Translations under genes and position numbers: made by a program | Assembly (NCBI RefSeq): GCF_001500045.1 | Contig: NZ_LQIX01000010.1 | Span: 1 to 64,000 of the forward strand | From: Mycobacterium sp. GA-1199 | GTDB taxonomy: Bacteria; Actinomycetota; Actinomycetes; Mycobacteriales; Mycobacteriaceae | DNA length: 64,000 nt | Direction: 5' to 3' | Shown: positions 18,063-26,705 of the stretch, in pieces | How the letters are laid out: each line of letters opens with the position of its first letter | Position numbering within the stretch: position 1 is the stretch's first letter | The notes under the pieces: generated by a model | The model's input: the letters and a program-made list of their open reading frames with translations, nothing else | What the model was told of the DNA's origin: nothing | Database searches by the model: none

Positions 18063-19117
18063 CGGGGGCCCTGCGCGGACGTCGTCGCCCTCCGGGCTCC
18101 GCCGGGTACGTAGCCGAGTCTCTTGTCCACCACGTTCGCCAAGGGAGCACCTGCCAGCCAGCGCCGCGCGTTGTCGGCGAATTGCTCGGCGAGGGCTTCG
18201 CGCCAACCGACAACGTCACCGGCCATGTGTGCGGTGATCGTCACGTTGGGAGCGTCCCACAGCGGATGATCCGGCGGCAGCGGTTCGGTGTCGAAGACGT
18301 CCAGCGTCGCACCGCCAATCCGGTTGTCGCGCAACGCCGAAAGCAGTGCCGATTCATCCACCAACGGTCCGCGCCCGATGTTGACCAGATGTGCGTCGGG
18401 CTTCATCGCCGACAGCACCGAGGCGTCCACCAGGCCGCGCGTCGAGTTCGTCAGCGGCGCAGCGAGCACCAGGTGATCGCACCAGCCGACCTCATCGGCC
18501 AAGTCAGCGCTGGCGACCACGTCGCCGAAGTCGGGGTCGTCCGCCCTGGCCACCCGACCCGCCCCGCGCACCCGCATGCCCACCACCCGCAGCAGTCGCG
18601 CGATCTCCCGACCGATGCTGCCCGTGCCGACGACGAGCGCACGGGCACCGGCGATCGCCCGAGTCTCGCGGTGTTGCCACCGATGCTCGCGTTGCAGGGC
18701 GAAGCTGGTGCAGCTGTCCTTGGCGTGGGCGAGCAGCGCGCCCAGCACGTACTCGGCGATCGGACGGTCGAACACGCCGCGAGCGTTGGTCACCACCACG
18801 TCGGAATCCCGGAGTTCGGCGAAGAGCAACGTGTCGACGCCCGCCGCGGTGACGTGGATCCACTCCAACCCGCGGGCCTCATGCCACACGTCGCGTACTG
18901 CGGTCGAGAAGAAGTCCCACAGCAGCAGCGCACGGGCACCACGAACGGCGTCGGCGAGATCGTCGGCGGTGCAGTAGCGGAAGTCGATGTCGAGCCCGTC
19001 GAGACCGGGTGGGCGGTCGGTTGGCTTCTTGCACAGGACGGCGACGACCGGTCGGGTGGAATCACCTGTGACCTGCGACGACGGCTCGAAATGCGCGCTC
19101 TCGCGGGGGCCTGGCAC
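18059..19117 (-). CDS. D-2-hydroxyacid dehydrogenase, NAD(P)-binding
   Basis: A 352-residue enzyme of the D-isomer-specific family. The Rossmann motif is GTGSIGREIAR (164-174). The catalytic residues fit R249 (NIGRGPLVDE), the Glu in VFDTEPLP (about 278) and H297 (ITAHMAGD). It interconverts a D-2-hydroxyacid and a 2-oxoacid. The 20 residues before RPVVAVLCKK are unstructured, so a later start is possible. First gene of the minus-strand operon; its promoter shares an operator (19144-19157) with the divergent racemase-family gene. Confidence 0.92.
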   Translation of the reverse strand: MPGPRESAHFEPSSQVTGDSTRPVVAVLCKKPTDRPPGLDGLDIDFRYCTADDLADAVRGARALLLWDFFSTAVRDVWHEARGLEWIHVTAAGVDTLLFAELRDSDVVVTNARGVFDRPIAEYVLGALLAHAKDSCTSFALQREHRWQHRETRAIAGARALVVGTGSIGREIARLLRVVGMRVRGAGRVARADDPDFGDVVASADLADEVGWCDHLVLAAPLTNSTRGLVDASVLSAMKPDAHLVNIGRGPLVDESALLSALRDNRIGGATLDVFDTEPLPPDHPLWDAPNVTITAHMAGDVVGWREALAEQFADNARRWLAGAPLANVVDKRLGYVPGGARRATTSAQGPR

Positions 19118-19143
19118 GACCCGAGGCTAGGGACACACCGTAG

Positions 19144-19157
19144 GATTGTCAACAATC
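19144..19157. promoter_or_regulatory. GntR-type operator, site 1
   Basis: The perfect palindrome GATTGTCAACAATC lies 27 bp before the D-2-hydroxyacid dehydrogenase ATG and 38 bp before the divergent racemase-family ATG. The core ATTGT-NN-ACAAT recurs at two other promoters of the island. FadR-type GntR proteins usually bind such short palindromes, and the island encodes one. Confidence 0.8.
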
Positions 19158-19194
19158 TGTTGCTGGTTTGGTCATCTGGCCTCACACTGTGCAA

Positions 19195-19932
19195 ATGAGG
19201 ATCGGGGAATTGGTGCCGCCCCCACCATTGCAGCAGGTAGGCATAGGCGTCGTAACACCATATGACTTCGCGCTCGACCGGGAACTGTGGCGTTGGGTGC
19301 CCGACGACGTCAGCCTGTACGTGACGCGGCTCAGATACGCCCCCTTGCCGGTGACCGTCGACATGGCAGTGCACATATCCGACCCCGAACACGTGATCGC
19401 GGGCGCGGCCAACGTCCTGGCTGTGTCCCCGATCGTCACCGCGTACGCGTGCACGGCGGGCAGTTTCGTCAAGGGGATGGCCGGGGAGGCCGCCCTGGTC
19501 GCGGCGATGCGGGCGGCCGGCGCCCCGGCTGCGGTGACCACCAGCGGATCGATGCTCGAGGCGCTGCGACACCTCGGCGTCGGACGCGTGGCGACCGTCA
19601 CCCCCTACACCTCGGACCTGACGATCGGCCTGACGAGCTACCTCATGGAGGCCGGTATCGAAGTCGTGGCCACCTCGGGGCTGGGGCTCACCTCGCAGAT
19701 CTGGTCGGTGCCGTACTCGCGGACCGCCGAGTTGGTCCGCGCCACCGATGTCGCGGATGCCGAGGCCATCGTCATCAGTTGTACGAACCTGCCCACCTAC
19801 GACCTGATCGCCGAACTCGAGGCCGAGTTGCAAAAGCCGGTCGTCTCGGCCAACCAGGTGACCATGTGGGCGGCGCTGCGCGTGGCCGGGCGCAAAGCCG
19901 TGGGACCGGGACAACGCCTGTTCGAGGCGTAG
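19195..19932 (+). CDS. Asp/Glu racemase-superfamily enzyme (maleate isomerase/AMDase type)
   Basis: A 245-residue protein of the maleate isomerase, arylmalonate decarboxylase and Asp/Glu racemase superfamily. It has the two active-site cysteines expected for a racemase or cis-trans isomerase: C86 in YACTAGSF and C196 in ISCTNLPT. GIGVVTPYDFALDREL starts the first domain. It is the first gene of a plus-strand run with a paralogue and the GntR regulator. The substrate is unknown; maleate-like or alpha-substituted carboxylic acids are plausible from the family. Confidence 0.87.
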   Translation: MRIGELVPPPPLQQVGIGVVTPYDFALDRELWRWVPDDVSLYVTRLRYAPLPVTVDMAVHISDPEHVIAGAANVLAVSPIVTAYACTAGSFVKGMAGEAALVAAMRAAGAPAAVTTSGSMLEALRHLGVGRVATVTPYTSDLTIGLTSYLMEAGIEVVATSGLGLTSQIWSVPYSRTAELVRATDVADAEAIVISCTNLPTYDLIAELEAELQKPVVSANQVTMWAALRVAGRKAVGPGQRLFEA

Positions 19933-19955
19933 CTGCCGGGGTGCCGGTTGTTAAC

Positions 19956-19967
19956 ATTGTCGACAAT
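19956..19967. promoter_or_regulatory. GntR-type operator, site 2
   Basis: The perfect palindrome ATTGTCGACAAT lies between the two racemase-family genes, 19 bp before ATG 19987. It has the same core as sites 1 and 3. It suggests a second regulated start that drives the paralogue and the regulator gene itself. Confidence 0.78.
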
Positions 19968-19986
19968 CTGCGATCGAAAGGGTGTC

Positions 19987-20706
19987 ATGGCGACCGTGGG
20001 ACTGCTCTATCCGGGGCACAGCGCCGAGGACGACTTCCCCGCGCTCGAGGGCCGGGTCGACGGCGAGCTGCGTCTGCCCGTGGCCGTTACCTCGGTCGGT
20101 GAGGACGCGCACCGGGTCGACGCGCTGCTGGATCTCGGTGGCCACGAGCGACTGGCCGACGGTGTGCGCCGGCTCGCCGAGGCGCGCCCGCAGGCGGTGA
20201 TGTGGGCGTGCACGTCGGGCAGCTTCGTGTTCGGTCCCGAGGGTGCGCGCCAACAAGTCGCGAAAGTCGCTGCGGCTGCGGGTGTTCCGGCGTCATCCAC
20301 CTCGATTGCGTTCGTCGACGCGCTGCGCCACCTCGGCATCCGGCGCGTCGCCGTCGCCGCGTCGTACCCGCACGACGTCGCCGAGCACTTCGTGCGGTTC
20401 CTGTCCGCCGACGGCATCGAGGTGGTCGCGATGGGAAGCCACGGCATCATCACCGCCGCCGAAGTCGGGACGCTGGAGCCGCAGCGGGTGGAACAGATGG
20501 TCATCGCTGCCGATCACCCTGACGCGGAGGCGGTATTGGTTCCCGACACCGCGATGCACACCCTGGCGATCATCGATCGCCTCGAAGCCGCAGTCGGCAA
20601 ACCGGTGCTGACCGCCAATCAGGTGACGGTGTGGAAGGGCCTGCAACTCGCCGGAACGGTGCCCGTGCTCGCGGGCCTGGGCCGGCTGTTCGAGGAGTCC
20701 CAGTGA
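19987..20706 (+). CDS. Second Asp/Glu racemase-superfamily enzyme, one catalytic cysteine missing
   Basis: A 239-residue paralogue of the preceding gene product. The first cysteine is kept (C75, WACTSGSF). At the position of the second cysteine it has aspartate (VLVPDTAMHT, D187) where the neighbour has ISCTNLPT. Enzymes of this superfamily with a single cysteine can be decarboxylases, but in arylmalonate decarboxylase the surviving cysteine is the other one, so the chemistry cannot be read off. The ATG has GAAAGGG upstream. The stop overlaps the GntR start (GTGA). Confidence 0.85.
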   Translation: MATVGLLYPGHSAEDDFPALEGRVDGELRLPVAVTSVGEDAHRVDALLDLGGHERLADGVRRLAEARPQAVMWACTSGSFVFGPEGARQQVAKVAAAAGVPASSTSIAFVDALRHLGIRRVAVAASYPHDVAEHFVRFLSADGIEVVAMGSHGIITAAEVGTLEPQRVEQMVIAADHPDAEAVLVPDTAMHTLAIIDRLEAAVGKPVLTANQVTVWKGLQLAGTVPVLAGLGRLFEESQ

Positions 20707-21362
20707 CCGGGTTTCTCGCGCCGGTGGAGCAGGAGTCCACGCCGAGCATCGTCGCCGACAAGCTCCGGCAGGCGATCGCGCACGGTGAGTTGGCCCCGGG
20801 CACCCAGCTGATCGAGGCCGACCTGGCCCGCAAGCTCGGTGTCAGCCGCGGACCACTGCGCGAGGGGATGCAGCGGCTGACCCAGGAGGGTCTGCTGATC
20901 GCAATCCGCAACCGCGGGGTGTTCGTGATCGACATGACGCCCGCGGTGGCCTCCGACATGTACCTCGCGCGCGAGGCCATCGAACGCGCCGCAACCCGCC
21001 GGATCCTGCAGGGCGACTACGTGACCGCAGGCGACGAGCTGCTGGCGATCGTCGAGGAGATGGCCGCGGCCAGCGATGTCGACGAGGGCAGCGAGGCCGA
21101 CATCCGGTTCCACGAACGCCTTGTCGAACTCGCGGGCAGCGAGCGGCTGTCGCGGATGCATCAGACGTATCTCGTGGAGACGCGGATGTGTGTGCACGCG
21201 CTGGCCGACACCTACGACAACCCCAACGACCGGGTCGTCGAGCACCACGCGTTGGCCAGCGCGATCAGGGCCGGTGATGTGCAGCTTTCGGACAAGCTGC
21301 TGATCGCTCACATGGAGGACGCGGTCGACCGGCTGGTCGAGCGGGTGTCACGCGGCGCCTGA
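20703..21362 (+). CDS. FadR-type GntR regulator of the island
   Basis: A 219-residue regulator. The N-terminal winged helix spans about 10-75 (ADKLRQAIAHGELAPGTQLI, DLARKLGVSRGPLREGMQRL). The helical FCD ligand domain follows, with the metal-ligand-like pattern DIRFHERLVELAG and a later VEHHALASAI. FCD regulators sense small organic acids. The GTG start overlaps the upstream stop, so it is cotranslated with the second racemase-family gene. It most probably binds the ATTGT-NN-ACAAT sites at 19144, 19956 and 22842. Confidence 0.93.
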   Translation: MTGFLAPVEQESTPSIVADKLRQAIAHGELAPGTQLIEADLARKLGVSRGPLREGMQRLTQEGLLIAIRNRGVFVIDMTPAVASDMYLAREAIERAATRRILQGDYVTAGDELLAIVEEMAAASDVDEGSEADIRFHERLVELAGSERLSRMHQTYLVETRMCVHALADTYDNPNDRVVEHHALASAIRAGDVQLSDKLLIAHMEDAVDRLVERVSRGA

Positions 21363-21365
21363 ACC

Positions 21366-22823
21366 TCACAGGGCGATGCCGACGTACTTGGTTTCCAGGA
21401 ACTCGTCGATGCCCACCGAACCGCCTTCGCGGCCGAGCCCGGACTGCTTGACGCCCCCAAACGGCGCGGCGGGGTTGGACACCACGCCCTGATTCAGGCC
21501 GACCATGCCGGTCTCCAACGCCTCGGCGACCCGTAGGGCCCGCCGCAGGTCATTGGTGAAAACGTAGGCCACCAAACCGTATTCGGTGTCGTTCGCGGCG
21601 GCGACGACGTCCTCCTCGGTCTCGAACGGGGTCAGCGGCGCGACTGGGCCGAAGATCTCCTCGCCCGACATCCGCGCGTCGCGTGGCACACCAGTCAGCA
21701 CGGTCGGCGGGTAGAAGTAGCCGTCACGCGATGCCGCCGCACCGCCCGTCAGCACGCGCGCGCCGCGACCAACCGCGTCGTCGACCAGAGCCTGCACCTT
21801 GTGCAGTGCGGCGGCGTCGACCAGCGGACCGACGTTCACGCCGTCCTCGGTGCCCCGACCCACATTCAAGGACGCCATCCGCTCGGCCAACCGGCGCCCG
21901 AACTCGTCGATCACCGAGGCGTGGACGAAGATTCGGTTCGCCGCCGTGCACGCCTCGCCCATGTTGCGCATCTTGGCGGCCATCGCCCCGTCGACCGCCT
22001 CGTCGAGATCAGCGTCGGCGAACACGATGAACGGGGCGTTGCCGCCGAGTTCCATCGAGGTCCGCAACACTTTTTCCGCACACTGCTCGAGCAGGATCCG
22101 GCCCACCCGGGTCGACCCGGTGAACGACAGCTTGCGCGCCAGTCCGGAGCGGATCAGGGGTTCCATCACCGCGTTGGCGTCCATCGCGGTGATGCAGTTG
22201 ACGGCGCCGGCAGGCACACCCGCCTCCTCGAGGATCCCCATCAGCGCCAACATCGTCAGCGGCGTCTGGTGCGCCGGCTTGATCACGCTGGTGCAACCGG
22301 CGGCGATCGCGGGTCCCAGCTTGCGGGTGCCCATCGCCATCGGGAAGTTCCACGGTGTGATCAGCAGACAGGGCCCGACGGGCTGGCGTGTGATCAGGAA
22401 CCGGGCACCACCGGCGGGTGCGGTCTGATAGCCGCCGTCGATTCGGGTGGCCTCTTCGGCGAAATGGCGGAAAAACTCTGCTGCGTAGGCGATTTCACCT
22501 CGCGCCTCGGTGAGGGGTTTGCCCATCTCCAGCGTCATCAGCAGTGCCAGGTCGTCGACGCGTGCGTGCAGCAGCTCGAATGCGGCCATCAACATGTCGG
22601 CACGCGCCCGCGGCGGCGTCGCCGCGAACTCGCGCTGGGCCGCGACCGCCGCATCGAGTGCCGCGCGCGCGTCGCCGGGCGTGGCGTCGGCGACCGCGCA
22701 CAGCGTCCGCCCCGTCGCCGGGTCGATGACGTCGAAGCTGCGCCCCTCGCTCGCGTCAATCCACTTGCCGTCGACGAACAGCCGCTTGTCCACCGCCTCG
22801 ATCACATGCCGCTCGCGATCCAC
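21366..22823 (-). CDS. NAD(P)-dependent aldehyde dehydrogenase (succinate-semialdehyde dehydrogenase-like)
   Basis: A 485-residue ALDH. The catalytic cysteine is C292 (GEACTAANR) and the general base is E258 (SMELGGNAPF). Cofactor-site blocks are TPWNFPMAMGTRKLGPAIAA and FTGSTRVG; the C-terminal GLGREGGSVGIDEFLETKYV is typical of GabD-type enzymes. It oxidises a semialdehyde to an acid. It lies divergent from an aminotransferase that could supply the semialdehyde, with operator site 3 between them. GTG 22823 is the start. Confidence 0.93.
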   Translation of the reverse strand: MDRERHVIEAVDKRLFVDGKWIDASEGRSFDVIDPATGRTLCAVADATPGDARAALDAAVAAQREFAATPPRARADMLMAAFELLHARVDDLALLMTLEMGKPLTEARGEIAYAAEFFRHFAEEATRIDGGYQTAPAGGARFLITRQPVGPCLLITPWNFPMAMGTRKLGPAIAAGCTSVIKPAHQTPLTMLALMGILEEAGVPAGAVNCITAMDANAVMEPLIRSGLARKLSFTGSTRVGRILLEQCAEKVLRTSMELGGNAPFIVFADADLDEAVDGAMAAKMRNMGEACTAANRIFVHASVIDEFGRRLAERMASLNVGRGTEDGVNVGPLVDAAALHKVQALVDDAVGRGARVLTGGAAASRDGYFYPPTVLTGVPRDARMSGEEIFGPVAPLTPFETEEDVVAAANDTEYGLVAYVFTNDLRRALRVAEALETGMVGLNQGVVSNPAAPFGGVKQSGLGREGGSVGIDEFLETKYVGIAL

Positions 22824-22841
22824 CCACGCCTCCCTGGTCGG

Positions 22842-22853
22842 ATTGTTGACAAT
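22842..22853. promoter_or_regulatory. GntR-type operator, site 3
   Basis: ATTGTTGACAAT, with flanking GATC-like symmetry (GATTGTTGACAATC), lies 18 bp before the aldehyde dehydrogenase GTG and 27 bp before the divergent aminotransferase ATG. It is the third copy of the island palindrome and links these two genes to the same regulator. Confidence 0.8.
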
Positions 22854-22880
22854 CTACAGCGCACCGCTGACGATCATGGC

Positions 22881-24161
22881 ATGAACTCGGCCTCCGAAGC
22901 CCCGCAGCTCTCTTCGATCCTCAAACAGGCCACCGGCGTCGTCGCCGCCCGTGGCGAAGGGGTGCTGCTCTACGACGAGCAGGACCGTCCCTACCTCGAC
23001 TTCACCGCGGGCATCGGGGTGACCAGCACCGGACACTGTCATCCAAGGGTGGTGGCGGCCGCGCAGCGCCAGGTCGCCACGCTGATCCACGGCCAGTACA
23101 CGACCGTCATGCACCGGCCGCTGCTCACCCTGGTGGAACGGCTGGGAGAGGTGCTGCCGGCCGGGCTGGACCGGTTGTTCTTCGCCAACTCCGGAAGCGA
23201 AGCAGTGGAGGCGGCACTGCGGCTTTCCCGGCAGGCCACCGCGCGCCCCAACGTCATCGTCTTCCACGGGGGCTTCCACGGCCGCACCGTCGCAGCGGCC
23301 TCGATGACGACCTCCGGCACCAAATTCCGCTCGGGCTTCGCCCCGTTGATGGCCGGGGTTCACGTGGCGCCGTTCCCGGACCCCGGCCACTTCGGCTGGC
23401 CGGTCGAGCAGGCCACCGATTTCGCGCTGGCCCAGCTGGACTACCTCCTGCAGACAGTCAGCGCACCCGCCGACACCGCGGCGTTCTTCGTCGAACCCGT
23501 GCTCGGGGAAGGCGGCTACGTGCCCGCCAACGAGCGGTTCTTCGCCGGGCTGCGCGAACGCGCCGACGCCCACGGCATCCTGCTGGTCGTCGACGAGGTG
23601 CAGACCGGCTTCGGGCGCACCGGCCGGTTCTGGGGCAGTCAGCACTTCTTCGGCGATTCGGGTGTGCGCGCCGACATCCTGATCACCGCCAAGGGCCTCG
23701 CGTCGGGCTTCCCGCTGTCGGGCATCGCGGCGCCGGCGGCGCTGATGGAGCGGGCGTGGCCGGGTTCCCAGGGCGGAACATACGGCGCCAACGCGGTGGC
23801 GTGCGCGGCTGCCGTGGCCACCCTCGACGTGATCGCCGACGAGCGACTGGTCGACAACGCCGCCGAACGCGGGGCGCAGTTGCGCGAGGCGTTGCAAACC
23901 GTTGGCGACAAGTTCGACGCGATCACCGACGTGCGCGGTCTCGGCCTGATGCTCGGTGCCGAATTCCGCAACGCGGCAGGCAGACCCGACGGGGCGACTG
24001 CCCTGGCCGTACAGCAGGAGGCCGCCCGGCGCGGCCTGCTGCTGCTGACCTGCGGCGCCTGGGGGCAGGTCGTCAGGTTCATCCCGGCGCTCGTCGTGAC
24101 CGCAGAGCAGATCGACCAGGCGGCGGGAATCTGGTCCGACGCGGTGAACGCCGTTCTGTGA
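22881..24161 (+). CDS. Class III aminotransferase (4-aminobutyrate aminotransferase-like)
   Basis: A 426-residue PLP enzyme of the omega-aminotransferase family. The Schiff-base lysine is K271 (ITAKGLASGFP). Other blocks are the phosphate-binding ANSGSEAVEAALRL, VVDEVQTGFGRTG with D238 for the pyridine nitrogen, and GGTYGANAVACAA. The family transfers a terminal amino group from GABA, beta-alanine, ornithine or similar amines and makes a semialdehyde. Its divergent partner is a semialdehyde dehydrogenase, so the pair probably acts in sequence. Its stop is one base from the convergent MFS gene. Confidence 0.93.
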   Translation: MNSASEAPQLSSILKQATGVVAARGEGVLLYDEQDRPYLDFTAGIGVTSTGHCHPRVVAAAQRQVATLIHGQYTTVMHRPLLTLVERLGEVLPAGLDRLFFANSGSEAVEAALRLSRQATARPNVIVFHGGFHGRTVAAASMTTSGTKFRSGFAPLMAGVHVAPFPDPGHFGWPVEQATDFALAQLDYLLQTVSAPADTAAFFVEPVLGEGGYVPANERFFAGLRERADAHGILLVVDEVQTGFGRTGRFWGSQHFFGDSGVRADILITAKGLASGFPLSGIAAPAALMERAWPGSQGGTYGANAVACAAAVATLDVIADERLVDNAAERGAQLREALQTVGDKFDAITDVRGLGLMLGAEFRNAAGRPDGATALAVQQEAARRGLLLLTCGAWGQVVRFIPALVVTAEQIDQAAGIWSDAVNAVL

Positions 24162-24162
24162 C

Positions 24163-25551
24163 TCAGCGACTGCCCTCGAGTTCGTAGTCCAACTGCGCCG
24201 GCGCCTTCGGGGTTCCGGGTATCTCGGTGCCGTTGATCGGGAACCGGGCCGTCTCGGGGAGCTTGACCAATGCGATCGCCCCGATCACGCAAGCGCCCAT
24301 CATGTAGTACGCCGGCACGAGGTTGTCGCCCGTCGCGCCGATCAACCAGTCGTTGATCGCCGGGGCGGTGCCTCCGAAGAGCGCGGTCGACACGTTGTAG
24401 GCGATCGCAAATCCGGCGTAGCGCACCTGTGTCGGGAACATCGCCGGGAACGTCGCCGAGATGGTCGCAAGCTGCGGAACATAGAGCAGACCCAGCACGG
24501 CGAAGCCGATGACTGCCCCGATCACCCCGGTCGACATCAGCATGAACATCGGGATTCCCGCGATGAAGAGCCCGATCAGCGAGATCCACCACACCGGTTT
24601 GCGTCCGATGCGGTCCGAGGTGAGGCCGGCGAACGGCAGGAAGATCATCATCGACAGCATCCCGATGATCGGCACGACCAACGACATGTCGGTGGACAGG
24701 CCGATCGACTGCTCGAGATAGGTGGGCATATAGGTGAGCAGCGTGTAGTTGACGACGTTGAGCGCGACCACCAGACCGCCCAGGCGCAGGATCGGCCCCC
24801 TGTACCGGGTTATGAGGTCCTTGAACTCGGCCCAGATGTTCGTCTCCTGCTCCCCTTCTCTCTCGAGCTCCTTGAAGACCGGCGTCTCGTCGAGCCGGCT
24901 GCGCAGGTAGAGCCCTATCAGGCCGAGGGGGGCGGCGATCAGGAACGGCAGCCGCCAACCCCACACGTCCATCTGGTCGTCGGACAAGATCAGCGAGAAC
25001 CCGAGCATCAGAAGGGCTCCCGTCGAGAAGCCGGCCAGGGTGCCGAATTCGAGGAAGCTGCCCAGCACGCCGCGACGGCGGGTGGGCGCGTACTCGGCCA
25101 TGAACGTGGCGGCGCCGCCGTACTCCCCGCCCGTCGAGAAGCCCTGGATCATCCGCAGGATCACCATCAGCACCGGCGCCCAGATCCCGATCGTGGCGTA
25201 ACTCGGAACGAGCCCCACGCACAGCGTCGCACCGGCCATCACCAGGATCGTGATGGCCAAGATCCGACGCCGCCCGAGACGGTCGCCCAGCGGGCCCCAG
25301 ACGAAGCCACCGAGAGGGCGGACCAGGAAGGAGACGGCGAACGTCATAAGAGCCAACAGCGTCGCGGTCGTCCCGTCACCCGGGAAGATGGCCGTCGAGA
25401 TGTAGGAGACCCCATAGGCGTAGAGCCCGTAGTCGAACCATTCGGTGTAGTTGCCGACGGCCGAGGCCGCGATCGCCTTCTTCACGTCACCCGACGAGGG
25501 TGAGTCCTTCTCGGTATCGTCCTGCGGGCTGGTGGAACCATCGGGGTCCAC
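24163..25551 (-). CDS. MFS metabolite:proton symporter (ProP/ShiA-type)
   Basis: A 462-residue transporter with about 12 hydrophobic segments. It has the family signatures GNYTEWFDYGLYAYG near the N-terminus, GPLGDRLGRRR in the loop between segments 2 and 3, and QGFSTGGEYGGAATFMAEY. The MHS subfamily imports organic acids, osmolytes or amino-acid-like compounds with protons. It is probably the uptake system for the island substrate. GTG 25551 has AGGAGG 9 nt upstream and removes an implausible 61-residue extension. I see no copy of the GntR palindrome in its upstream region. Confidence 0.92.
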   Translation of the reverse strand: MDPDGSTSPQDDTEKDSPSSGDVKKAIAASAVGNYTEWFDYGLYAYGVSYISTAIFPGDGTTATLLALMTFAVSFLVRPLGGFVWGPLGDRLGRRRILAITILVMAGATLCVGLVPSYATIGIWAPVLMVILRMIQGFSTGGEYGGAATFMAEYAPTRRRGVLGSFLEFGTLAGFSTGALLMLGFSLILSDDQMDVWGWRLPFLIAAPLGLIGLYLRSRLDETPVFKELEREGEQETNIWAEFKDLITRYRGPILRLGGLVVALNVVNYTLLTYMPTYLEQSIGLSTDMSLVVPIIGMLSMMIFLPFAGLTSDRIGRKPVWWISLIGLFIAGIPMFMLMSTGVIGAVIGFAVLGLLYVPQLATISATFPAMFPTQVRYAGFAIAYNVSTALFGGTAPAINDWLIGATGDNLVPAYYMMGACVIGAIALVKLPETARFPINGTEIPGTPKAPAQLDYELEGSR

Positions 25552-25742
25552 GTGCGGCCTCCTAGCGTCCGTCGGGCACGACCCTTGGGACGCCTGCACG
25601 GCGAGCGCCGGCGTGGGCCGTGTTTCTCGGTGCACAGGCAAATTACCAGCGCACGTCGGGGGATACCCACATTGCACGAAGGATGACCGGTGTAAAGGGC
25701 GTCCGGGGTGAGTGCACACCGCAGTGCCGGACACCTGGCGGT

Positions 25743-25748
25743 TAGATT
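25743..25748 (+). promoter_or_regulatory. -10 box of gluQ (leaderless)
   Basis: TAGATT ends 6 nt before ATG 25755 and supports that start over GTG 25752. Confidence 0.6.
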
Positions 25749-25754
25749 GCGGTG

Positions 25755-26624
25755 ATGAATGCAGGCAGGTTCGCCCCGAGCCCCTCGGCGGACCTGCACA
25801 TCGGAAACCTGCGCACCGCGATACTGGCCTGGTTGTTCGCCCGCTCCACCGGCCGACGATTCGTCATGCGCGTCGACGACCTCGACGACCGCACCTTCGC
25901 CGACATCGGCCGGCGACAACTGGAAGACCTCGCGGCGATCGGATTGACCTGGGAGGACGTCGAGTGGCAGTCCGAGCACCCCGAGCGCTACGACGTCGCG
26001 ATCGCCACGTTGGCCGGGCGTGGTCTCCTCTACGAATGCTATTGCAGCCGAAAGGATATCGCGCAGGCTCCGCGGGCGCCGCACGCGCCGCAGGGGGCCT
26101 ACCCGGGCACGTGCCGCGAACTCACCGACGCCGAACGCGCCACGCGGCGAGCCGAGACCGGCCGCCCGCCCGCGCTGCGGCTGCGCACCGACGCGATCGT
26201 TCACACCGTCCACGACGTACTGCACGGCGACTACACCGGCATCGTCGACGACTTCGTGGTGCGCCGCGGCGACGGTGTGCCCGCCTACAACCTTGCGGTC
26301 GTCGTCGATGACGCCGCCCGGGGTGTCGACCAGGTGGTGCGAGGGGACGACCTGCTGCCCTCATCGCCGCGGCAGGCATATCTGGCGCGGATGCTGGGCT
26401 ACGCCGAGCCCGTGTACGCCCATGTCGCACTGGTACTCAACGAGGACGGCGCCCGGCTGGCCAAACGGGACGGAGCCGTGACCCTGGCCGAGATCGGCGT
26501 GCCGCGCGCGCTCGCCCAGATCAGCGAATCGTTGGGCTGGCGGGCTCGCGACGTCGACGGAATGCTCGCCGAGTTCGATCCATCCGCGCTTCCGCGCACC
26601 CCGTGGATCTACCGGCCCGACTGA
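25755..26624 (+). CDS. gluQ: Glutamyl-Q tRNA(Asp) synthetase
   Basis: A 289-residue truncated glutamyl-tRNA-synthetase paralogue without the anticodon-binding domain, the size of GluQRS. The HIGH-like motif is HIGN (15-18, FAPSPSADLHIGNLR). The KMSKS region is ARLAKRDGAVTL. A zinc site is formed by YECYCS and the later TCREL. GluQRS activates glutamate and attaches it to queuosine at position 34 of tRNA-Asp. The tgt gene, needed for that base, lies 1.4 kb away. Confidence 0.92.
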   Translation: MNAGRFAPSPSADLHIGNLRTAILAWLFARSTGRRFVMRVDDLDDRTFADIGRRQLEDLAAIGLTWEDVEWQSEHPERYDVAIATLAGRGLLYECYCSRKDIAQAPRAPHAPQGAYPGTCRELTDAERATRRAETGRPPALRLRTDAIVHTVHDVLHGDYTGIVDDFVVRRGDGVPAYNLAVVVDDAARGVDQVVRGDDLLPSSPRQAYLARMLGYAEPVYAHVALVLNEDGARLAKRDGAVTLAEIGVPRALAQISESLGWRARDVDGMLAEFDPSALPRTPWIYRPD

Positions 26625-26625
26625 T

Positions 26626-26687
26626 CGCCGCCGCTAACCTACCGCGCCGCCGCCCACCGACCGCGCCGCCGCTAACCTACCGCGCCG
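26626..26687. repeat. Two copies of a 24-bp direct repeat
   Basis: An identical 24-bp unit built around CCGCTAACCTACCGCGCC lies at 26626-26649 and 26664-26687, just after the gluQ stop. Origin unknown. Confidence 0.8.
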
Positions 26688-26705
26688 AGTGTGGGATCGA
26701 CACAC

